DNA from: Plectrocnemia conspersa
Taxonomy: Eukaryota; Arthropoda; Insecta; Trichoptera; Polycentropodidae
Length of the DNA stretch: 64,000 nt
Reading direction: 5' to 3'
Assembly: GCA_009617715.1 (NCBI GenBank)
Contig: VTFK01000206.1
Location: 372,001 to 436,000 of the forward strand
Under the pieces are notes generated by a model that saw nothing but the letters and a program-made list of their open reading frames with translations, had not been told where the DNA came from and did no database searches. Position numbers and translations under genes: made by a program. Below, piece after piece: positions 37,830-51,559 of this stretch (position 1 is its first letter; the number at the start of each line of letters is the position of its first letter).

Positions 37830-38930
37830 TTTTTATAGGTAATCGTCAAAATGTTTCGCAAAGATTTTACGCGTGAGGCTAAAGATATTTTAAGCGATTC
37901 GAATTTTAGTTGTTTAAAGAAAGTTGTTACAATGTAAAAAAGTGAATGAATGAATATTTGATATGGTAAATTTATAATATACCATAAACTTAATCAAACG
38001 ATTACGGAAACATATTTCTGAAAAGTATAAAATAGAGGAGAAGTCTTTTTTTGACTAGCTGTAGCTTAGAAAGAAATCAGATTCATTCGGTGTTTATGGC
38101 ACTATTTTGTACCTCATTTTTTGTATTTTCTTGCTATATTTTTTATAGTTGTTTTAAACAACTTAACTAAAGTTCAATAGTTCATAATATAGTAATCCGG
38201 AAGCTTTAAATTCAGATAATTTATTTATTTATTAGTCGAGCTACACCATATCGAAAGATTTATCTATTTCGAGTGTATATATTTTCATGCTTTTTTATTA
38301 AAATTGTCAGAAATCGGTTGCCAAAAAAAAAAAGCGACGGCAATATGCTAATGGCATAATAACTTTTTAGAATTATAACTTATAGATATTTTTTCCAGAT
38401 TTTGAATATTGGATTGTAATTAATTTATCAAGCTCAAGGGATATTTTCACATAACTAAAAATTACCAGCAGGTTTACGATTGATTATGTATCAGTGATTA
38501 ATTCTAAGAATCTCACGTTTATATTTTGATTACATCTCAGCTTATTCTTGATTAGTATTGGATGAATTATTCCTAGTTTTTATTTAACGTAAGAAAAAAT
38601 CTAATCGAATTGAGCTTTTGAGTTTATGCGATCATGTGTCGTCTTTTTTATTTTTATAAATATACTATAAATTTTTAATAAAATTCTATCTTTATGTATT
38701 GATTTTAAAAAAAATTAATATTGAATAATATAGTTATTAGTATTTAATTAAAAGTATTTATATGTGTCAGAATTAATATATTATGCTTATTTAATTACGA
38801 ATATAAATTAATTACTATTATTGTTTTTTTGCAGTGTATATTTGCTGTAAATTTATTTTCTTAATAATTTTCACTTTTAAGCTAAAAAACGATTTCAAAC
38901 CTTTACCTACTATTTAATTAATAGATTAGA
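37830..38930. other. AT-rich intergenic stretch
   Basis: No gene, RNA or recognisable element seen. Confidence 0.4.
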
Positions 38931-38941
38931 ATAATAGACGA

Positions 38942-39211
38942 ATGGTATTTATTATTATAAATAATAGAAAAGGTAATGGAAGAAATAGTGCGCAAACAAG
39001 TAAATTCTCAAAATATTCTATGCAAACAACAATCGAGATTCAGAAAAAAATAATGTTACCAGAGTATTTTATTATGTTTTTAATAATAAATGAACATGTA
39101 CATAGATTTAAATCTAAAAATAGAGACAATTTAAGAATAGTAAGGTATAAGAAAACGAGTAGGCCCATAGGTGTGAATTTGTATAATAATATTCTTAGGA
39201 CAATTCACTAA
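38942..39211 (+). pseudogene. Non-LTR retrotransposon ORF2 C-terminal fragment
   Basis: An 89-codon open stretch containing LPEYFIMFLI, HVHRFKSKNRDNLRIVRYKK and GVNLYNNILRTI. This is the typical C-terminus of jockey/CR1-superfamily ORF2 (LPEY, then a HxYNTR-like motif, then GVxLYNxLP). It is related to the relics at 1350-2010 and 58920-59050; all three share an AGTACGGCC-like or AGTAGGCCC block before the end. The rest of the element is absent. Confidence 0.65.
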
Positions 39212-39484
39212 AATAAAAATATAGCGAGTTTTTTTAAATGGAATAAAGAAAGACTTTTGTGCATAAAGAAATAAATTATAATCTTAAAGTAAGCAAACAA
39301 CAAACAGTAAGCTCAATGTATGCTGTAATCAATTTTTGAAAGCTGTTGATAGCGACGATCAATACATAGTTACCTAATATTTTGAAAAACAATGAAATAA
39401 ACAAAATAGGTTGTTATGATATTTATTTTAATGCGCATTGTTTAATTCGTTTCGTGTCTATCAAACTTTGAATCGTAACAGCAA

Positions 39485-39790
39485 AATTACATTCAAAGAT
39501 TTTCTTTTGAGTGAGGCTACAGAGTTCAGTAAAATCTATCGATTTTGAAGACATGTCGCCAGTTTCTACATATATTGCCGTGCTGTCGTTTCACCAGAAT
39601 GGCTTTCGGGTAAGCCGAAAAATCATCAGTCAATAAAAATATAAAGTGGGGAAAAAGATGTGAGAAGAAAAGTCGCGTTTGTTCTGCACGTGGAATAAGG
39701 AGCATGCAGTATACATGTGCAAAAGTGAAATTACTCTTCATATTGCCGAATGTTTTTATACGGATCAAAATATATTAAAATAGATAAAAA
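39485..39790. other. GC-richer non-coding island
   Basis: Complex sequence (ACATGTCGCCAGTTTC, GCCGTGCTGTCGTTTCACCAG, GAATGGCTTTCGGGTAAGCCG). The 80-codon minus frame has no recognisable domain. Confidence 0.3.
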
Positions 39791-39949
39791 AAGTGTAAAT
39801 AAAAAAATAAATATAAATAGTGATATAGTGTGGTTGATAAGTGTAATGATGAAAACAAATGTGTCCGTGACAGTTGTAATCAGAAAAAGGACGCCGAAAA
39901 ATTTTGTGAGTGCAAATTATATTATATTATAAACGGATATTTTTTTTAT

Positions 39950-42050
39950 AAATCGTTAAGCATTTAAACATACATATTATTAAATTAAAAATAACTGGTT
40001 TGTAATCATTGAAACCATTTTGAATTTACATAAAATATTAGGGATGAAAATAACATATTTATTCGTTCAAGATTATAGTATCTATAATATCTATAATAAA
40101 AGAATCTCCGAGGAATATCAAGATATTCCTCGGAGATTCTTTTAAGCGCAATAATATTTTTTTTTAATATTTAACTTAATGTCGTTAATAAACTAATACG
40201 GCAATAATTCATCCGAAATGTAGCTTTTCCTTTTAGTTTCTTGATCTGTGAATCATTGCAGTATTTCAAATGGTGAGGAAATATCAAAATAACGAAACAC
40301 CTGTAAAAATGTTCGTATGTTAATGGATGATATTTTTTGAAAGTTTTTTTTTCACGTTGTAACGTTTTTACTTATGAATTAGGCAATAATATACAGAATT
40401 TCACGTTGAAAAACTTTTTTAATTGATCGATTATCAACCGCAGATGTTTCGATTTTTTTCAATTGGATTAATTTTATGTTTACCTAGGCAAATAATTTCG
40501 CTCCAGATATTTATTTCTGTTCAAGGAGTGTTACATAAAATACTATTTTTTTAGATAAAATAAATAATTATAGTTCATACAATTTATAAAAAAAATACAC
40601 GTGCTCATTGCATTACAATGCAATAGGATATGACGATTATTTTTATGAAAATTTGAAGTAAAATATAATTTATTTTATTTTGCATTATGTAGAAATAGTA
40701 TACTACCATCTCTCATTATTATGTAAAGGCAAACTTGATGGTATCCCAGTATTTTTTTATTAGAAAAAATCGCATGACGCAGGACTCATGCCTGAGTTCA
40801 CGACCACTAAACAAATGTTCTTTTAAGACTCGCACACGTTAAGTTGTTAAAAAGTAAATTTACAAGTCAAACATAAGAGCTTAAAATTTTTAACACAGCT
40901 TAAAATTACTTTATAGCAACTGGATTTGATTAGAATTAAATTCAACAAAATTTGTTATTGTCACGAGAATCAAGTTAAACTGAATTTAAGGCAAGAACAT
41001 TAAACAGTAATTTGGAAATAGTATTACGTTATTATTTAGGGCAGTAAAATATTGCATTTAAATATACTCTAAATTACGTATTAAAAATGCATTACTCTTT
41101 TCGAAATAATGACATGTTAAAAATATTTTTTAATGTAATCATATGATCTATACATATTCATTTTAAAAATTCCATTACAAATATGAACCCAAAAAATGTG
41201 GTATTAAAAATACAGCTCGCAGACAAAACAAAGGGTAAAATAAAATTAGGAAGAAACATATAACTTAAAGCTTTGTTTGCCAGTGACAGAATTACGTAGT
41301 TATTAAATAATAATTTGTACTATTGATAAACGAGATTTTTTTTCATGGCGGATATTGCATAAATAAAAGCAATTTCACTGCTTTAGTAAAAAAACATGGA
41401 TTTATTACCAGCTGAGGATTTCCTTACTCAGAATTTACCTTTAAAATTTGATCGAATGTCACGCAGTTACAGGATCAGATTAATCAGATCACTATTTATT
41501 CTTAGCAACATTGTTCTTAATATTAGCGTAAATCCAAAATAAATTTAATATTTATATCTCATTGTTGTAAAGCTAATATTAATAATTTAAATTAATAAAC
41601 ATAATGAAGCGCTTATCGCACAATATTAATTAAAAATATATGCTTTCTCGCATTTATGAATTTATCTATTGAGTACAGATTTCAATGAAGATTCAATTAT
41701 TAAACGCAAAATATATGACCAATACATGTATGAATATTATATAAATATTCGACGATTCTTACTTGTAAAATCTGGGTACAAATCGCATATATTATAGATA
41801 CATGTGTTTTTTAATTTATATCATATCTGGGAAATCGATAGTGTTTATTAAATTATTTTTATTTTCAATAATCTTCACAGATTTTCCTAATCTCATGGAT
41901 CAATATTATGATGAATAATTATTGAAACAGTTTGCATTTTAATTGAAAATTTAAAATATGTACATAAAAAAATATTATGTATTGTATAGCGATGATTGAC
42001 ATAACAAAATCAAAAACATATGACACGAGTATAGTATCACTTTAAAATCC
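39950..42050. other. AT-rich intergenic stretch
   Basis: No gene seen. It contains the perfect hairpin at 40098-40143, annotated separately. Confidence 0.4.
40098..40143. repeat. Perfect 46-base hairpin
   Basis: Two 22-base arms (40098-40119 and 40122-40143), exact reverse complements, around a two-base centre. The arm contains GAATCTCCGAGGAATATC, which is much less AT-rich than the flanks. A loop of two bases is too small for a normal microRNA precursor. It is immediately preceded by a short TATCTATAATATCTATAATA repeat. Confidence 0.95.
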
Positions 42051-42059
42051 ATTATCAAA

Positions 42060-42720
42060 CCGGGGGTAGTGTATTGTAAGCCTAAGCAAGGTGAAAAATT
42101 GTATAGAATTAAAAATGGCCAATAAAATCACCAGGTATGAAAATCGATATCTTGACAAAATAATAATATGAATAAATCATCGCACGTACGCAAGATGCGG
42201 TCCTGTTTTCCGTCGTATATATAATAAATCGCCCTTAAAAAACTAGTGTGAGTTGGGCCTGATTTGGTTTCGAGGGGACGATTTACGCTAATGCGCCCAT
42301 CGAGAGTCGAATTGGCCCCATAACTTTCGGGGGCCCTCATTGAAATTTGGGGACCCCCATTGAAACGCGCGACGGCTTATTGTCGCCCCTTTATTGCCGC
42401 AAGGTGCACGAAGACAAACGGTCCATGTACGACGCTGAAGGGTTGGAATTATGCCTTAGATTCGCAGACATTTAGCGGTGCAAAACAAGCCATTGTTTGT
42501 TTTGTAGAGCAGAGCCGGGTTTGGGGTTGGGCGCGTGTCTTTGGGCGTCGCTATTTGTTTTCGTTTCAATCAAAGTGATGGTATTTTTTTCTCCGGCAGA
42601 TTATTGTTTGTGTTGTACTTGAAATGTGCTTTCCAAAATAAACTGGTTTTAACGGCGAGCACTCAAAGGTGGGCGTGATAGAGATTTGGGTTTTGGTGGA
42701 GAAGAAAAATGGACACCTGA
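42060..42720. other. GC-richer non-coding island
   Basis: One of the strongest islands: GGGGGCCCTCATTGAAATTTGGGGACCCCCATTGAAACGCG, CGTTTGCACGAAG-like and GGGTTTGGGGTTGGGCGCG runs. Open frames on both strands (42128-42340 -, 42360-42578 +) have no recognisable domains. The CCATTGAAA-type strings repeat near 42338 and 42357. Candidate regulatory element. Confidence 0.35.
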
Positions 42721-42729
42721 ACATATTTT

Positions 42730-45700
42730 AATGTATCACCGTACTTAATGTTCTTTAAATTTAATTAATTTTTAAATATAATAGTAATGCATAAATGTTA
42801 TTATTAGTAAGTTATATGTATTAGACAATATTTTTAAATGGTTATAAATTTAGATTTTTTGAGATCACTTGTGGTGCGATACTAGTTACATAATAGCAAT
42901 TATCGCGTTCGAGTTCAAATTGAACGAAAACTCTTAAGTGATTAAAATTGTGCCTTATTTGATTTGGCAAATGGCAAGAAGCAGTAATGGTAGGAATTGT
43001 TTGAAGGCAAAGAAAATAAAGTAAGTGGAAATAATTACAACAATTCAAAGGGTAGTAATCGAAATGGTTAGTTATTTTAAAGGTATCGTATTATTTCATT
43101 ACAATTTATAATGTTCAAGACTCTAGTTATATATAATTTAAATTACAAGAATATCAATTGAGATAAAACTTGAAATTGTTATTGTGTTTGGAATAGGGAT
43201 GAATTTCCAGGAATTAACCCAAGGATTAAAACTTTTTTTTATGAAGTATATGTTATTAAATTGCCAAAAACATTAAGACAATAATAACAATATTTAATTA
43301 TATGATCTCGGAAAAATATTATTACAAAAATAATAAGTATTGTTTTAGCTTAACTATTAATAATTTAGGTCTAGTAATCAGAAAAATTCTGTATTTAAAC
43401 AAAAATTATTAATCTTTCTTTTGATTTATACATTTATAAAGTGACATTTGCTTGATGGACATCCTTCCGAGGGTAAATTGTGTAATGGGAATATTGTGGC
43501 ATCACGGTGCTTTTTATCTTTCGCTGATATATTTTTTTCTGTGACCGTTTCGTATCAAAGCAATATATTGTCAATGTGTATTATTTATGTGAATCTTTTG
43601 GGCTTTTATTATGGTCCCATCTTTTACGCTATATTGTCTTGCTTCTCTCAATTGTTGATGAATGATCATTTTTGGACAAAGAAATTTACTGCGTGAGTTT
43701 CAAGAATGAGAACCCATATAAAATCACGTCTTAATTTAAAACTTTTTTTTTTGAAATTCAATAAAGTTTGTATAAACACAACTCACTGTTTCTAAACTGT
43801 AAAATAATGTTATCGATTATTTATAGGTTATAAATTGTTTCTGCGATCAATTTACGCGGCGAATAAATGCTGACGATTAATTGCTAGTGGTGAATTAGGG
43901 GCGAGAAAATTTTCTAGACTAACATTAATCGAGTTCTTTGAAGTGCAAAAATATATTGATTGTTTCTAGGAAAATATCTGATAAATATGGTGTGCTTAAG
44001 CTTAAAGTCAAATATAGTTAAACGCAAGGATGTGCTTAAAAACTTGATAGGACCTCATGGATAAGTTCGAAGAACCAGATAAAAACATTATTAAAAGAGA
44101 GTCATTAAATTTCTGTATTATAAAGACTAATTATCTTTTCACATATGGCTTTGATATTTCTAAAGTTTGTTACACTTAAATTAATTACATTCACAGCTTA
44201 TGCAATATAGATTTTTATTTTATTTAAGATTTTTTACGTGAAAGAAGCTGCGGTTATGCTGTCATTTGCCAGCATTTCTCCGCACATCATTATACTTTTT
44301 TTTATCTTATGAAGTACCGAAAACTGTATTTTAAATTTTTTGTGGCAAATATTTCAGAGGTACTTACAGATTTTTTTCTGCATTGGTTTTTAATATCTGG
44401 TCATTCAAATAAAAATATTTTTGATACAAAGCTTATTGATAATCGCAAGAAACGCGTTGAATCTATCTAAACAAATGCCACTTGTTAACGAATTTATCAG
44501 ACTGATTGACTCTTGTGAATGCCAGCGTTCGACAGCAAGATGTGATAAAGTGAAACGTTTTGTTGAACTTGAGATGTGAATTGCAGAACAAGTTTACTTG
44601 TCACGCCTACGTGGTGATCGGAGATTTGCTTGGATTTGTGCAACTTAAAAATGCACCTAAACAAAATACTCTCAATATCCATATACATAAAAAGGAAGCA
44701 CTATAATTAACAATAGGATTGTTATGCAAAAAGCCATTCTTATAAAAATCATAATGTTTATGACATAAATCGTCGCATTAGCCTGAGAGTCAAGAATAGA
44801 AAAAAATAAAAGCACCTCCATTATATATGTAATGTAAAAAATATTATATATTTGCATAGTGCACTCACGACACTTCCTTTCAGAATACACTTCCATCGGT
44901 ATTTTCAATCCAGAAATTCAAAAATTAAGAATTTGAATTTCATACAATTTTGCTTTCTTTCTTAATGGTCTACGAAAATGACAATTAAGGTTTTCTTTCT
45001 TTACATAATTTCTGTAAATAACTATCGTTTAGAAATTCCACAAGTAATAATTTGTCTTTAGACACATGCTTAGTGAACATGCAAGGCTATTAACGATATT
45101 TTTGTCCAAATAAAGAGTTTTTGAATGATATAAATCTGTTCAAGAGAGATGATAAGACGTGGAAGATTTAAAATTCATATATTACATTAAAGTAGAAGAT
45201 AAATCATATTGTCTTAAGGAACATTAACTAGAAATATTTTTGCTACCATGTAGAATAAAAGGCAAACTAGACTAGAGACTATTCCAAATAGTGCATTTTT
45301 TGTAGAGTAGAAACTCTGATATTATATCTGCTAGTACTTATTTTTATAGATTATGAACTCTTTTTTGATAAAAAATATATATTGTCGCTATTTTTTTTTT
45401 TGGGTTTCAAATTATTATATAAAATTTTCATATACAAATTAAATGTACTGACTAGTGTTATTAACTATAAGCTGAAATTATTCGTAATAAAATATAGCTA
45501 TAAACCAATGTATAGACAGACACTAGTTATAGAGCTAGCGGAAGCAAAACCATAATATATAAATAGAGAAGCAAACGATTTTAATTCATTTTTCGCTCAT
45601 TCAAACTGAGTGTTTTCTTGTTGTATAGGGTCGAATTGGAATACTGAGCTGGTTTGCCTATGTGATTTTCAACAAAGGAAAAGATTTTCATCTTCGACCG

Positions 45701-46240
45701 TTTCACAGCAATTTTAATTAGTGCCCACCTTTTTCTGCTCGGAAAATTCCAGAGGTAAACAATGGAAATGAAAATACATATTTTTGCCTAGTTCTTCTTT
45801 TTTATTTTAATTGGTATTTTTTGAGTGAGAAAATCTGCTTCAACGTGGCGATTATTGAATTAAAAATGAAAAATATGATACTCTCGGCTTTCCGTAATTC
45901 GATTTATATATAACGAATACACAAACACGGAACAGTTTGTGTTTATTGCACTAACTTCCAAGTCATAATTGGGTATTGGAGAGGTGTCAGTGACGAGCAA
46001 GACGAGTAACTTTATACCACAAGGCGAACGTTGGTCTGCTGTTGATAACGTTGCAAAGTTCTACATCCAATTAGGGAGGAATACTATTGAAACAAAGAGT
46101 TTTGACTAGAGATTTCAGTTTAAACCTTACAACGGTTCTATTTTAATTTATCGAAGCAGAAACAGTAATTCACTTAGCACATGCAAATATCTAAATTTGA
46201 AATAATATTTCGCTTTTAACTGTAATAGTCTCTTTTATGT
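42730..46240. other. Intergenic stretch with small complex patches
   Basis: Largely AT-rich. More complex patches lie at about 43440-43700, 44490-44690 and 45900-46110, without recognisable genes. The 82-codon + frame at 43448-43696 is hydrophobic but has no ATG at its first codon and no family resemblance. Confidence 0.3.
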
Positions 46241-46258
46241 TGTTATCTGTTTTTTCAG

Positions 46259-46451
46259 ATTTATATTTTGTTATAATATTTATTTGAAAAATAAAATCAC
46301 TGTAAATTTTATGATATCATGTCAGATATTGAATTCACTTGTCCAGATATGTTGCTATCCTTAGCTGTCACGTTGCATAGAATTAATGATGACGGAGGGA
46401 ATATCTGTCCAGGTTGCCTCTTGCGAAATAGACGAATATATAATTTGACAG
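46259..46451 (+). other. Possible small coding exon
   Basis: A good acceptor (TTATCTGTTTTTTCAG) precedes an ATG at 46319 that opens 50 codons, beginning MSDIEFTCPDMLLS and containing NICPGC. A possible donor (ACAG|GTACTG) follows codon 44 in phase 1. Without the donor the frame closes at 46471. The composition (acidic patch, three cysteines, basic RNRR) is more protein-like than the surroundings, but I recognise no family and no partner exon. It may be chance. Confidence 0.2.
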
Positions 46452-46740
46452 GTACTGTGAAAGCACCATAGATATATTATATTATATAAACATACATTAT
46501 TGATTTTATGTTGATCGAATAAACAGACGGTTCAACAAAGCTCCAGCGAGTAAAAAAATAACTTAGGTTCTAGACTAAAAAAATAAACAGTGCATCATAA
46601 ACTATTTAAAAAATGCAAAATTACACTTTGATGTTTTATTATATTAAAAAATAAATTTATAAGAAAATATTTAAAGTTGCATGACTTTATATTATTGTAT
46701 AAACAGGAAATTGAAAATATTTTAATAAAATTAATTTAGA

Positions 46741-46785
46741 TCTACGATGTACCCGCTAGGCTTAAGGGTTGACGACCTCTGCTTT
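46741..46785 (-). mobile_element. hAT-like terminus
   Basis: On the minus strand it reads CAGAGGTCGTCAACCCTTAAG then CCTAGCGGGTAC, the CAG-GGTCG-CAACC pattern of hAT ends. The other end was not found with confidence, so the element is partial or diverged. Confidence 0.45.
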
Positions 46786-47139
46786 ATAATCATTATAGAA
46801 GGTTAACATGTCCAGTTAAGTCAAACATAAATTTTCTGGGGGTTCTGGGTTATTAATCACAATCTAACATCAACGTCAAGAAGTTTAAGACTTAGAAAGC
46901 AGCATAAAACCCTTACTGGCAGATGTACTACATTAGCAGTGGGACAGGGACATTTAATCCTTCCGTTAATAAGGATTGTGCGTGCGTGGCGGTTTGGGTC
47001 TTATAATACAGAGTGTTTCATAAACTTTGCAATAAATATTAAATATTTATTGAGATATCGCGGTGGGGATAATAATAAGGTAGTTCATTTTTTTAAAATG
47101 GAAAATCTTTAATCTTATTTTCTCATTATTTTGTCTAAA

Positions 47140-47240
47140 GAACGATTTAAATTCTTAGATGTCTGACTTTGTGAGGTGAAATGGGAAGCAGCTGCTTTCT
47201 CGGCTCTTAGATTTTTTTAGAGTAAATTTGCTTTACATAA
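47140..47240 (+). repeat. GAAGAGAGAAGCGGCGG family, diverged copy
   Basis: GTCTGACTTTGTGAGGTGAAATGGGAAGCAGCTGCTTTCTCG corresponds to the core region of the family, with several substitutions. Confidence 0.4.
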
Positions 47241-48419
47241 AAACACATGGTACGAATTAGGCTGAATCTCGTGTGTCCCAAGTCGGAAGTAAAATAGTAA
47301 GATTGTCAAGATCCGAATGTAAATTCATAATGGAAGTGTACTAGTTTAGTATTATTATATTTTATAAGCACATAAGGCGCTTTCGCTTATTGTATTGTTG
47401 AACTTTGTGCTAATGCGATGATTGGAGGCGGAAACAGACAATGCTGTTATCTGTTCCTATTTTTATAAGAATGATTTATTTCATAACTTAAACAGATTTG
47501 GCAACGCTTATAATTTTAATATCTTCTAGCCATTTTTTACTGACTTGTATTGATATTTTTGTATTTATATAGACACCGACTGACCTTTGTTTAGATCAGT
47601 TTGAAAGTGACTCGAATCTATCCAAATCTTTGCTAGTATATTTTTAAATCTACTATCTCGAATAAAATTTAAAAATAAATCTTAAAATGAAAAACATTAA
47701 GCAATCATTAAGTAACCATTTTCTCTCAATATACTCGAATGACTAGTGCCTCTTCAAAATCCATGGTCTTTATGTTTATAAGACGTTATTTTTTCAACAA
47801 AACAATGCATTTGAAAAACATTTGTTAATAAAATATTTGTTGGGGTATCTACTATGACCGAAATTCGCAGAATAAAAAACAAAAAATGTTGAAAAAGTCC
47901 ACCATTTATTATCTTACTTGGAAATTTTATGCAATGAATTTTATTCCAACGTTTCTAGCAAAGGGGCACTATTTTTTTCTTGTAGAATTATCTACTAATA
48001 TTTTAAAAAAATTATTTAACAACAAAAAGTACTTTGCGTCACTTAAATTTCAAACAATGGAGCCATATTCGAAGACGTTACGAACTTGCGTATCATCAAT
48101 TACTTATTGAAGTAAAACGCGCATAAATTCGGCGTCACGAATAACCTTGTTTTGCAAGTCGCAATTATTCAACAATGATTTTTTTTACGCTTTTAATATG
48201 TCATTGCGTTAAATATTAGTCTTACTATTAACTGATGATCATGACCAGTATAATTAAAAAAATATAATGTTATCACCTGTTACTTTGTATTGAAATTATT
48301 TTATACTTATTATACACAGCCTAAAATAATAAGCAGTAGCAGTGTAAAGAATAATTTATAATGCTTATGGATTAGTCAGCCATTTTCTTGATAAGATTTG
48401 TCTGTTGTTTCATCCGAGT

Positions 48420-49045
48420 CATTCTGTACACTACGCCTCATTCTAGTATACGCTTAGAGAGATTCCTATACGACGTGATGCGTTTGTCGTCTGCTGAAAC
48501 GTGGATGACAATAAATCAGGAATCTGGCCCGTGACACGGGTAAGGGTTGCGGTATCCCGCTAGGCAACTAGTAACGACGAGCTAGCAGTAAATAGGTTTG
48601 GTAATAGGGTCGATCAAGTGTTGCGGCCGGCGGTTGGACCACAAGGCTCATTATTACGCACGCAGCCTGTGTTATTAATGAATGAAAACTGATCGTTTGT
48701 GGCTTGGCTGATGATTTGGGATGTTGCGGTGGTAGTGGCAGATCGGATCGTTCAAGATGATATATTAATTAATGGGTTGCTGCGTAAGCACATTGGATCC
48801 TTACATACTGCATAATTGACAAGGTTTGCAAAATTTGTTCTGGCGATTTTTTTAGAAAATTAAGGGCGAAGAGTTGAAAATTGTCATATCTTTGCCTTGA
48901 TACGGGTCGTCTTAGATTCCGACTAGCTGCATTAAAACTCTTTATTTATATTTTCTTAAATACCTAGCTGATTAAATTTGACGTTTAGGTAACCTAGAGG
49001 GTCGCGATCGCGTCCTTTATTCTTGACTGTTGCGGCCAAGACGTT
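48420..49045. other. GC-richer non-coding island
   Basis: A long complex block: GGAATCTGGCCCGTGACACGGGTAAGGGTTGCGG, CGATCAAGTGTTGCGGCCGGCGG, TTGCGGTGGTAGTGGCAG and AGGGTCGCGATCGCGTCC. No open frame of any length. One of the best candidates for a conserved regulatory element in the window, by composition only. Confidence 0.35.
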
Positions 49046-49295
49046 TTATAAACTTTACGTATTATTTTATGTGCACACAATCACATGCACAGTAAAATAT
49101 TTTTTTTTGGTAATTACGATTTCAGTCTAATGTATCTGAATTTGTATTTGACAAGCATCATGTAAAAAACGATCACTTTAATTTACCAAAATGCCTTACT
49201 AATATAATTTATTTAATAAAATTGCATTTTTTTTGTTTCCGTAGTACTGACAGTCTAAAAATTAAAGAAATAAACGCGAAATTCCAGTACCCGTA

Positions 49296-49345
49296 CGCCC
49301 ATAAGCAGTGGTACCTCACGATAGTAAAAGGCAAACAGCTAGTGA
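49296..49345 (-). repeat. Fragment related to the GAGGTACCGCAGCT repeat
   Basis: GGTACCTCACGATAGT (49309-49324 region) is the exact complement of ACTATCGTGAGGTACC at 10941, and a GCTAGTG follows. Only this short part is conserved. Confidence 0.45.
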
Positions 49346-49789
49346 TTTTTAAATTATAACATTAAAAAATAGGGGAAAAATAACGATTAACAAGTCGAAA
49401 AAAAAATTGATACAGGTCGAGTTTATCACTGCCACGGCCGCGTTTTCACACATATACTAAGCACAAATTGACTTGTATTGGTATATACGTTAAAATTATT
49501 TAATGAGTGGTTTCAATTTATGTGTCGCATAGGATAAAAAAAATAAATTCATTATATTTGTCTAATTATATACATAAAATAAAAAAGTGCTGCTTTTAAG
49601 AATTTGTTTTGATTCGTACTTGTTTATTATCACTGCGTTACGTTTAAATTAAACAATAGCGAAACGTATTTTAGCTTAATTTAAGTATACGCTTTTTTCT
49701 TTAGAACTCACTGCGCAACGCATAATTTTTGTGAAAACAAAATCAACGCATTTACGTTCAATTTACATTTAAAAAATGGCCAGACCTTT

Positions 49790-49910
49790 GTGTCAAGGGT
49801 GTATATTTTGGCATTAGACAAATATTTTGTTAATAACTAAAATGGTGGAGCTGGACCAGAATTTTACGTAGAGGGGGAATCGGTTGCTTTTATGATTTTT
49901 CTGTTTGTGC
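49790..49910 (+). repeat. GAAGAGAGAAGCGGCGG family, diverged copy
   Basis: GGACCAGAATTTTACGTAGAGGGGGAATCGGTTGCTTTTATGATTTTT aligns with ACCAGATGATGCGAAGAGAGAAGCGGCGGCTTCTGTGATTTTT at 35948, with many substitutions. Confidence 0.4.
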
Positions 49911-50289
49911 GAATTTTCTTGGTTTCGAAATTGCAGTTTCCTTACAGTGGTCATGTTAAAAAAGATTATTTTTGCTCTATGTGAGCAAGTGGCAATTATT
50001 TTATGTTTTATATGCAGCTTTTGTTGCTTAAACTAATAAGTAGAAATGCTTATTTAGACTTATGGCTATGTAGACAGAATCCACGTTCTATGATGAAGCA
50101 TGAATATGTCTCCCGGGTGATCATTTATATGCAAACCCATCGTTTTTTTTTTTTTTTGTAAAATATTATAACAAATTTTATTTATTGTTTTCTAGGATCA
50201 TAATACATTATACAAGTACTTAGTGCTTAGTGAAATCAATGTAGGTTATTATTAATTTTATATGCACAATATAATGAGCAAATATCTTC

Positions 50290-50730
50290 ACTGCGCAAAC
50301 GAAGTGTGAATTAATATTTATCTATCTAAATGTGATGAAATTGCGCCATTATTCACTTTAATATTTTTATTAACGATCCCGGAGAAAACTTTGTGTAAGT
50401 AAAGTACAAAAATACATTTCAGATGACCATACTTCGTGTTAAATAAACCGGTACACATTTCGAGAGAAAAGTGCGCGATAAATAAAACGGAATGCAAGGG
50501 ACACCGCAGAGAATTAAAGCTGAAAAACATGGCGTACATTATGACCGCGAGAAATTTGTGCGTGTAATTTCGAATTATTTTATGGGGTGAAAAGCGTTTT
50601 ATTTCAGTTTCTGGAGCACTTACAAACGCGTGGTTACTTTGCAAGTTTACTGGATGGGACTTTGAACGCTTTGCTGTTGATATAAGTTTATAAATCTTTG
50701 AAACTGCCCAAACATTAATGGCCAAAAAAA
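50290..50730. other. Complex non-coding island with a 135-codon frame
   Basis: A minus-strand frame runs 50725-50318 without a stop, long for this AT-rich DNA. It begins at TTG rather than ATG and shows no domain. The block is complex (AACCGGTACACATTTCGAGAG, GGTGAAAAGCG, CAAACGCGTGGTTAC). I rate it a regulatory-type island rather than a gene. Confidence 0.3.
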
Positions 50731-51119
50731 TATTAACACCACATAAAATTCAGTATAGTCAAATAGTTAGCTCCATTTATTATTATTTATTTTTTGGTAG
50801 TGATAAAAATTATAAAAAGGCGATGTAAATTAAAAAGTCTTGCCAAATAATTTGAATAAAATACAGAAAAATAAATTCATATTTTATTTACTTTACTAAC
50901 CAATATAATTCTAAAGTAATATAAATATGAGTCAATTGATATAATTAGTAGGTAGCTAAATATTTTTAATTCATCTCTCACAAATAACCTGAGACGATTA
51001 CATGTTTCAAATTCCATTACTAAAAGTTATATTTACTTTACTGGTTTAAGCCAGAATATTGGTTACTTTTATCTGTTTTTAAAGTTAGATTTAATGAGTT
51101 TGAAATGGTGTACCTTATC

Positions 51120-51350
51120 TTTGAAGAATTGCTATCCTCGAAGATTTGCCGCGATGGAAAAAACTTATAAAGTGCGTTTAGTATATGTAAATCTTCGCAC
51201 TTTTTATGGCCTCACCATGAATCGTCGACGCGAGTATCGGCGAAGCCATTATCACTTGTGATTTATTTAACAGTCGGAATTCGAATTGCGTTTGTGAAAA
51301 TAAACGAAACGTGTTATAAAAAGGCGTTGCGTAAAAATTAACTTGAAAAA
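51120..51350. other. GC-richer non-coding island
   Basis: Complex sequence with GAAGATTTGCCGCGATGG and AATCGTCGACGCGAGTATCGGCG. The CGAAGATTTGC and AAATCTTCGCAC strings near 51136 and 51191 are inverted. No supported frame. Confidence 0.3.
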
Positions 51351-51559
51351 ATCGTATCCATGTTAGGCGACCATAATTTAAAAAATATTAATATTATCCC
51401 TATTTAAGTAAATTAAAATTTAAACAGAACGGACTTTACATAGAGATATATGTCGAAATCAAATATAATAGATTATAACCACGGCTCATAGAAAAAAAAT
51501 ATCCTAGCAATTTAAAATCTGCCGCAAATTGTTAGAATATTTGATTAAAATCTAATTTT